A stretch of DNA of 8,559 nt, from the NCBI GenBank assembly GCA_030683195.1, contig JAUXQA010000379.1, positions 1-8,559 on the forward strand. Direction: 5' to 3'. How positions within the stretch are numbered: the first letter of the stretch is position 1; each line of letters starts with the position of its first letter. This stretch comes from Rhodoferax sp. (GTDB taxonomy: Bacteria > Pseudomonadota > Gammaproteobacteria > Burkholderiales > Burkholderiaceae_C). Position numbers and translations under genes: made by a program. Under the pieces are notes generated by a model that had not been told where the DNA came from, searched no databases, and saw only the letters and a list, made by a program, of their open reading frames with translations. Below, in pieces: positions 5,820 to 8,559 of the stretch.

Positions 5820-6629
5820 ATGAAAAAATCAAAAGACACTTCCAAGACCGAGTCAGACAAACTCAGCAAGTCGGACTACTACGACAAGTTGGCACCGCTG
5901 CAGCTAGAGCTCAACGATGTCGCGCGCTGGCTGCTGCACACCGGCAAGCGTCTGGTGGTGCTGATTGAGGGCCGTGACACGGCGGGCAAGGGCGGCGTGA
6001 TCACAGCGATCAGCGAAACCCTCAACCCGCGCCTGTGCCGCACCGTCGCACTGGGCAAGCCCAGTGAACGCGAGCAGACACAGTGGTACTTCCAACGCTA
6101 CGTGCCACACCTCCCGTCGGCCGGTGAGATTGTGCTGCTGGACCGCAGTTGGTACAACCGCGCCGGGGTCGAGCGGGTCATGGGGTTTTGCTCTGAAGAG
6201 CAAACCAAATCCTTCCTGAAGCAGGCACCTGTGTTTGAGCAAATGCTGGTGGACGATGGCATTTTGCTGTTCAAGTACTGGCTCACCGTAAACCAGGTCA
6301 AACAGGAAGAACGCTTTGCCGAGCGCCTGAGCGACCCGCTCAAACGCTGGAAGCTCAGCCCGATCGACCTTCAGGCGCGGGAAAAGTACGCCGAGTACGG
6401 CAAAGCCCGGGATGCGATGCTCAAGGCCACCCACACCAAAACCGCTCCCTGGGCATTGGTGGATTTCAACGACCAGCGCCAGGGCCGGCTCACCCTCATA
6501 CGGCACTTGCTCGACCAAATCCCCGACCGCCGTGTACCGGAGGACCTGATCAAGTTCGGGCCTCTGGGTCACGACCCGCTGGTCGAAAAATTTGGCACAT
6601 CCTTGAAACCACTCAAATCAAGTTACTGA
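5820..6629 (+). CDS. ppk2: Polyphosphate kinase 2 (PPK2 family)
   Basis: The 269-residue enzyme transfers phosphate between inorganic polyphosphate and nucleotides, typically using polyphosphate to make NTP from NDP. The single-domain P-loop fold is visible: Walker A GRDTAGKGG (51-59), the WYFQRYVPHLP segment (89-99), Walker B with LLDRSWYNRAGVERVMGF (106-123), and the lid region with RFAERLSDPLKRWKLSPID (165-183). W211 to D218 (WALVDFND) closes the core. Length and motifs fit the one-domain class I type, which prefers ADP/GDP, but class cannot be settled by eye. ATG 5820 has no Shine-Dalgarno sequence, and no other start lies nearby. It converges on the phasin gene across a shared terminator. 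Cytoplasmic. Confidence 0.93.
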   Translation: MKKSKDTSKTESDKLSKSDYYDKLAPLQLELNDVARWLLHTGKRLVVLIEGRDTAGKGGVITAISETLNPRLCRTVALGKPSEREQTQWYFQRYVPHLPSAGEIVLLDRSWYNRAGVERVMGFCSEEQTKSFLKQAPVFEQMLVDDGILLFKYWLTVNQVKQEERFAERLSDPLKRWKLSPIDLQAREKYAEYGKARDAMLKATHTKTAPWALVDFNDQRQGRLTLIRHLLDQIPDRRVPEDLIKFGPLGHDPLVEKFGTSLKPLKSSY

Positions 6630-6634
6630 CGGCC

Positions 6635-6665
6635 AAAAAAAAAGGCACCCTCGGGTGCCTTTTTT
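6635..6665. terminator. Bidirectional intrinsic terminator between ppk2 and the phasin gene
   Basis: A run of A (6635-6643), then GGCACC, a short CTCG loop, GGTGCC, and a run of T (6660-6665). The hairpin starts 15 bases after the ppk2 stop and ends about 30 bases past the phasin stop. It has a T-run when read in either direction, so it should end both convergent transcripts. Confidence 0.9.
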
Positions 6666-6690
6666 GATGCCACCCGAAGGCTGCTGTCTA

Positions 6691-7236
6691 TCAAACCGCG
6701 GCAGTCGCCTTCTTGACGGCTTGAGTTGCCTGGCTTGCAGCCGATGCGAAGTTGGACTGGGCAGCTTCCAGGGCTTTCTTGGTGGAAGCCTGGGCCGTTT
6801 CAACCGCGTTTTGACCTGCAGTCAGGGCGCTCTTGAAAGCAGCCACGGCCGATTCGCTACCAACGGGTGCGCTTTTCACCATCTCTTCAACGGCTTTGGT
6901 GAAAGCTTTTTGGGCTTTGGCCGAGTTGGCTTCAACCGCAGTGGCGAACTCTTCGCCGCTACCGGTGATGATGCTCTTCAGGTGGTCAGCGTAAGCGGTC
7001 GACTTTTCTGCCATGGGCTTCATGAAGTCAGCTTGCAGAGCCATGAATTCCTGGGCGTCTTTGACAGCCATCATGGCCTTGGCGTGAACCAGAGACTCGC
7101 TCAGCACGGCCTTGGATGCAGCCATGTTCAATTCAACAAATTTTTCCAGACCAGCAAAAGCCTGACCCGACAGGGCTTCGAGGGCTTGCAGATTGGCTTG
7201 GTTGGAAGCAGCGAATTGTTCGATTGGGTTTTTCAT
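6691..7236 (-). CDS. phaP: Phasin family protein (PHA granule surface protein)
   Basis: The 181-residue product begins MKNPIEQFAASNQANLQALE and is almost entirely amphipathic helix, rich in Ala, Lys, Glu and Ser. The order of features is typical of the Burkholderiales phasin family: an N-terminal helix with QALEALSGQAFAGLEKFVEL, a middle QADFMKPMAEKSTAYADHLK, and an Ala/Lys-rich C-terminal part (ATKK/AAQ repeats) that may form coiled coils. Phasins coat polyhydroxyalkanoate granules in the cytoplasm and control their size and number. AGGAAAA (7241-7247) provides a good ribosome binding site. The promoter region has a perfect TATAAT and two CTGC/GCAG-type palindromes, suggesting control by the PHA-responsive repressor PhaR. 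The gene is monocistronic between its promoter and the bidirectional terminator. Several phasin paralogues are usual in a genome. Confidence 0.92.
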   Translation of the reverse strand: MKNPIEQFAASNQANLQALEALSGQAFAGLEKFVELNMAASKAVLSESLVHAKAMMAVKDAQEFMALQADFMKPMAEKSTAYADHLKSIITGSGEEFATAVEANSAKAQKAFTKAVEEMVKSAPVGSESAVAAFKSALTAGQNAVETAQASTKKALEAAQSNFASAASQATQAVKKATAAV

Positions 7237-7275
7237 GTGATTTTCCTGAAAATAGTGATTCTGGGTGCCTGCTCA

Positions 7276-7289
7276 AGTCTGGGCAGACT
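7276..7289. repeat. Small perfect inverted repeat in the phasin leader
   Basis: AGTCTG (7276-7281) and CAGACT (7284-7289) are separated by two G. The site falls in the predicted 5' untranslated region of the phasin mRNA, about 40-53 bases from the start codon. It could form a small hairpin in the leader. Confidence 0.3.
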
Positions 7290-7293
7290 GTTT

Positions 7294-7310
7294 ATGTTGC
7301 AGTGCAGCAT
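7294..7310. promoter_or_regulatory. Palindrome at the phasin transcription start (candidate PhaR operator 1)
   Basis: Centred on 7302, ATGTTGCA-G-TGCAGCAT is an 8-base-arm palindrome with one mismatch. It shares TGCAGTGCAGCA with the palindrome centred on 7359. It begins at the predicted transcription start of the leftward phasin gene. PhaR sites in related bacteria are built on TGC/GCA-type palindromes; assignment to PhaR is inference. Confidence 0.5.
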
Positions 7311-7317
7311 GGATTCG

Positions 7318-7323
7318 ATTATA
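7318..7323 (-). promoter_or_regulatory. phaP: -10 element of the phasin promoter
   Basis: Read on the minus strand this is a perfect TATAAT, which would set the transcription start near 7311 and give a 5' leader of about 75 bases. The matching -35 (around 7341-7346, CTCCTT) is poor, which fits a promoter under strong regulation. Confidence 0.55.
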
Positions 7324-7348
7324 GGGAAAACCCGAACAAAAAGGAGAA

Positions 7349-7369
7349 TTTTGCTGCAGTGCAGCAAAA
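7349..7369. promoter_or_regulatory. Perfect palindrome upstream of the phasin -35 (candidate PhaR operator 2)
   Basis: Ten-base arms (TTTTGCTGCA and TGCAGCAAAA) surround a single G at 7359, with no mismatch. It contains CTGC-AGT-GCAG, the CTGC-N3-GCAG form reported for PhaR of Paracoccus. It lies just upstream of the expected -35 region and 57 bases centre-to-centre from the other copy. Confidence 0.55.
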
Positions 7370-7425
7370 ATTAGAGCCAAAAACCTAGTCCGACTTACTC
7401 CGCAGGTCGCTCACTTGACATCGAA

Positions 7426-7499
7426 ATGCCCTGACCGACATCACTCTCTTGGCGAGGGGGCACAACGAAGGGGCTGAGCTTCGAGTTTAATCAGGGCAT
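7426..7499. repeat. Wide inverted repeat in the phasin-phnC intergenic stretch
   Basis: ATGCCCTGA (7426-7434) pairs perfectly with TCAGGGCAT (7491-7499). A smaller hairpin lies inside it (CGAAG 7466-7470 with CTTCG 7479-7483). The 384 bases between the phasin start and the phnC-like start contain no convincing gene. This, the palindromes and the repeat copy are all I can see there. A structured RNA is possible but unproven. Confidence 0.25.
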
Positions 7500-7562
7500 C
7501 TCAAATGCAGGCGCAAAGCCCGACGACTTGCCATGATCGCCAGCGAATACCACCAAAAATTC

Positions 7563-7620
7563 GCTATCGTAATGAAACCTATAAACCCTTTACTTACGCC
7601 GGCTAGCGCCTGATTTGATC
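7563..7620 (+). repeat. Copy B of the ~60-base dispersed element, abutting the phnC-like start codon
   Basis: GCTAT at 7563-7567 is followed after 26 bases by TTACGCCGGCTAGC (7594-7607), then GCCTGATTTGATCATGAA. Core and spacing match the copy at 2584. The element ends at or in the ATG of the phnC-like gene. Confidence 0.55.
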
Positions 7621-8454
7621 ATGAATATCTTGCTCGACAAGTGCGTAGCTCGTCACCCCGCGGCACGCGACCATGCCCCGCCAGCCTTGCGTGGCCTCAA
7701 CTTGAGCGTGACCCACGGGGAACACGTGGCCATCATTGGCCCCTCGGGTGCCGGCAAGACCACTCTGTTGCATTTGCTGGCCTGCGCCCTCAAGCCCGAT
7801 AGCGGCAGTCTGCAGCTGGGCGGACGCAACCCCTGGACCCTCGCGCGCGGGCAGTTGCAGCACCTGCGCGGCCAATTGTTTCTGGCGCCCCAGGTGCCGC
7901 CCCTGCCGCCGCGACAACGCACGGTCACGGCCGTGCTCGCCGGGCGCCTGCCTGATGAAAGTCTATGGGCGAGTGTGCGCAGCCTTTTTTACCCAACAGA
8001 CATGGCGCTCGCCGAGCGCGCGCTTGCGCGTTTTGACATGAGTGACAAGTTGTTTGAGCGAGTCGACCGGCTCTCAGGCGGGGAACGCCAGCGCGTTGGC
8101 CTGGCACGCGCCCTGGCTTCGAAGGCCACCCTGTTTTTGGTGGATGAGCCCCTGTCGGCACTGGACCCCACGCGAGGTCAACAAGCCATGGAGTCTCTCA
8201 CCGGGTCCGCCCGGGAGCGCGGAGCCACCCTTGTGACCACCATGCACCACGTTGAGATGGCCCTGCAACACTTCCCCCGGATCATCGGGCTGCGCGATGG
8301 CGAACTGGTCTTTGACCTGCCCTCGGCCAACGTGACGCCCCAGCGCTTGCGCGCTTTGTACGACCAGCACCTGGACGAACTGAGTGCCACCACACCACCG
8401 CCATCATCCGAGCCGCTCACAGCCCCGGCGCCGGTGGTCACGCCTTGCCGCTAG
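7621..8454 (+). CDS. phnC: PhnC-like ABC transporter ATP-binding protein (phosphonate-type import)
   Basis: This 277-residue ATPase would power import of a phosphonate or related phosphorus compound. All ABC motifs are present: Walker A GPSGAGKTT (40-48), Q-loop Q91, signature LSGGERQ (151-157), Walker B LFLVDEP with E176 (171-177), D-loop SALD, and switch H209. The insert GRLPDESLWASVRSLFYPTD between Q-loop and signature resembles the PhnC subfamily. A Pro/Ser/Thr-rich tail (about 256-277) extends past the usual domain end. I chose ATG 7621 over TTG 7615. Neither has a clear ribosome binding site, and the start abuts a repeat-like element. The probable permease follows with a short overlap. 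The binding protein PhnD is not in the window, so the substrate is inferred from family resemblance only. The gene ends in TAG. Confidence 0.82.
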   Translation: MNILLDKCVARHPAARDHAPPALRGLNLSVTHGEHVAIIGPSGAGKTTLLHLLACALKPDSGSLQLGGRNPWTLARGQLQHLRGQLFLAPQVPPLPPRQRTVTAVLAGRLPDESLWASVRSLFYPTDMALAERALARFDMSDKLFERVDRLSGGERQRVGLARALASKATLFLVDEPLSALDPTRGQQAMESLTGSARERGATLVTTMHHVEMALQHFPRIIGLRDGELVFDLPSANVTPQRLRALYDQHLDELSATTPPPSSEPLTAPAPVVTPCR

Positions 8455-8559
8455 CCCGCAACCGGCACCCTCCCCTGAATCCCTCCACTGACAGACCCCC
8501 TCCGGCACTGCGTGACCCGGCGTGGCGCGGCCGGGTCCTGTGGGCGACGGCCGCCTCGG
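8445..8559 (+). CDS. Probable start of a PhnE-like ABC permease (cut by the window end)
   Basis: An open frame overlapping the end of the phnC-like gene by 10 bases runs to the window edge. It reads PALRDPAWRGRVLWATAAS near the edge, the kind of short basic segment that precedes the first TM helix of PhnE-type permeases. No ATG is available. TTG 8445 is the best candidate start, with GGTGGT at 8433-8438 as a weak ribosome binding site. The assignment depends mainly on gene order (ATPase then permease). Confidence 0.45.
   Translation, partial: MPLARNRHPPLNPSTDRPPPALRDPAWRGRVLWATAAS

Noticed and set aside
5904..6572. Minus-strand open frame opposite ppk2
   Set aside because: It overlaps fully with the clear PPK2 coding sequence and shows no family motifs; it is a GC-rich shadow frame.
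6655..7374. Plus-strand open frame of about 239 codons opposite the phasin gene
   Set aside because: It reads through the terminator and the phasin promoter palindromes; its Gly/Phe/Leu-rich product is the antisense of the Ala/Lys-rich phasin.
7415..7442. TTGACATC/CCGACATC pair as a Pho box or -35 element for the phnC-like operon
   Set aside because: The spacing (20 bases) does not fit the 11-base Pho box period, and no -10 sequence lies at the right distance.
7426..7499. tRNA or tRNA-like gene, because 74 bases are closed by a 9-base stem
   Set aside because: The D, anticodon and T arms cannot be folded at the expected positions and no CCA follows.

Overview
The window is GC-rich DNA with compact gene spacing. 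Its protein set (phasin, PPK2-type polyphosphate kinase, DUF3047 protein, TVP38-mercuric-reductase-like fusion, crystallin/glycine-zipper protein) is most consistent with a betaproteobacterium of the Burkholderiales, probably Comamonadaceae (Rhodoferax/Polaromonas-like). This placement rests on family recognition and not on a database search.

Layout. (1) 1-161, minus: the start of an exported protein, cut by the window edge. (2) 368-2551, plus: one open frame that would encode a membrane VTT/TVP38 domain fused to an FAD/NAD(P)-dependent disulfide oxidoreductase-like enzyme. It is interrupted by a single in-frame amber codon at 845-847. (3) 2554-3330, plus: an exported DUF3047 protein two bases after the oxidoreductase, probably in the same operon. 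(4) 3401-4450, minus: a six-TM diguanylate cyclase with intact GGEEF and I-site. (5) 4636-5739, plus: an exported protein with two beta/gamma-crystallin domains and a glycine zipper. (6) 5820-6629, plus: polyphosphate kinase 2. It converges on (7), a phasin gene (6691-7236, minus), across a compact bidirectional terminator. (8) 7237-7620: a gene-poor stretch with the phasin promoter, two related palindromes that look like PhaR operators, a wide inverted repeat and a repeat-like element. (9) 7621-8454, plus: a PhnC-like ABC ATPase, followed by the probable start of its permease at the window end.

How the genes fit together. ppk2 and the phasin concern the two bacterial storage polymers, polyphosphate and polyhydroxyalkanoate. 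The PhnC-like transporter would import a phosphorus compound such as phosphonate. The membrane oxidoreductase and DUF3047 protein form a separate unit of unknown function.

Most worth a second look: the amber codon splitting the fusion gene; a short dispersed repeat seen three times with identical internal spacing, once inside the oxidoreductase coding sequence, once making up the DUF3047 signal peptide and once running into the phnC-like start codon; the paired palindromes flanking the phasin promoter; and a crystallin protein in which all four motifs keep the calcium-binding signature. I do not see a CRISPR array, insertion sequence, tRNA or rRNA, and no clear multi-gene novel defence-like system.
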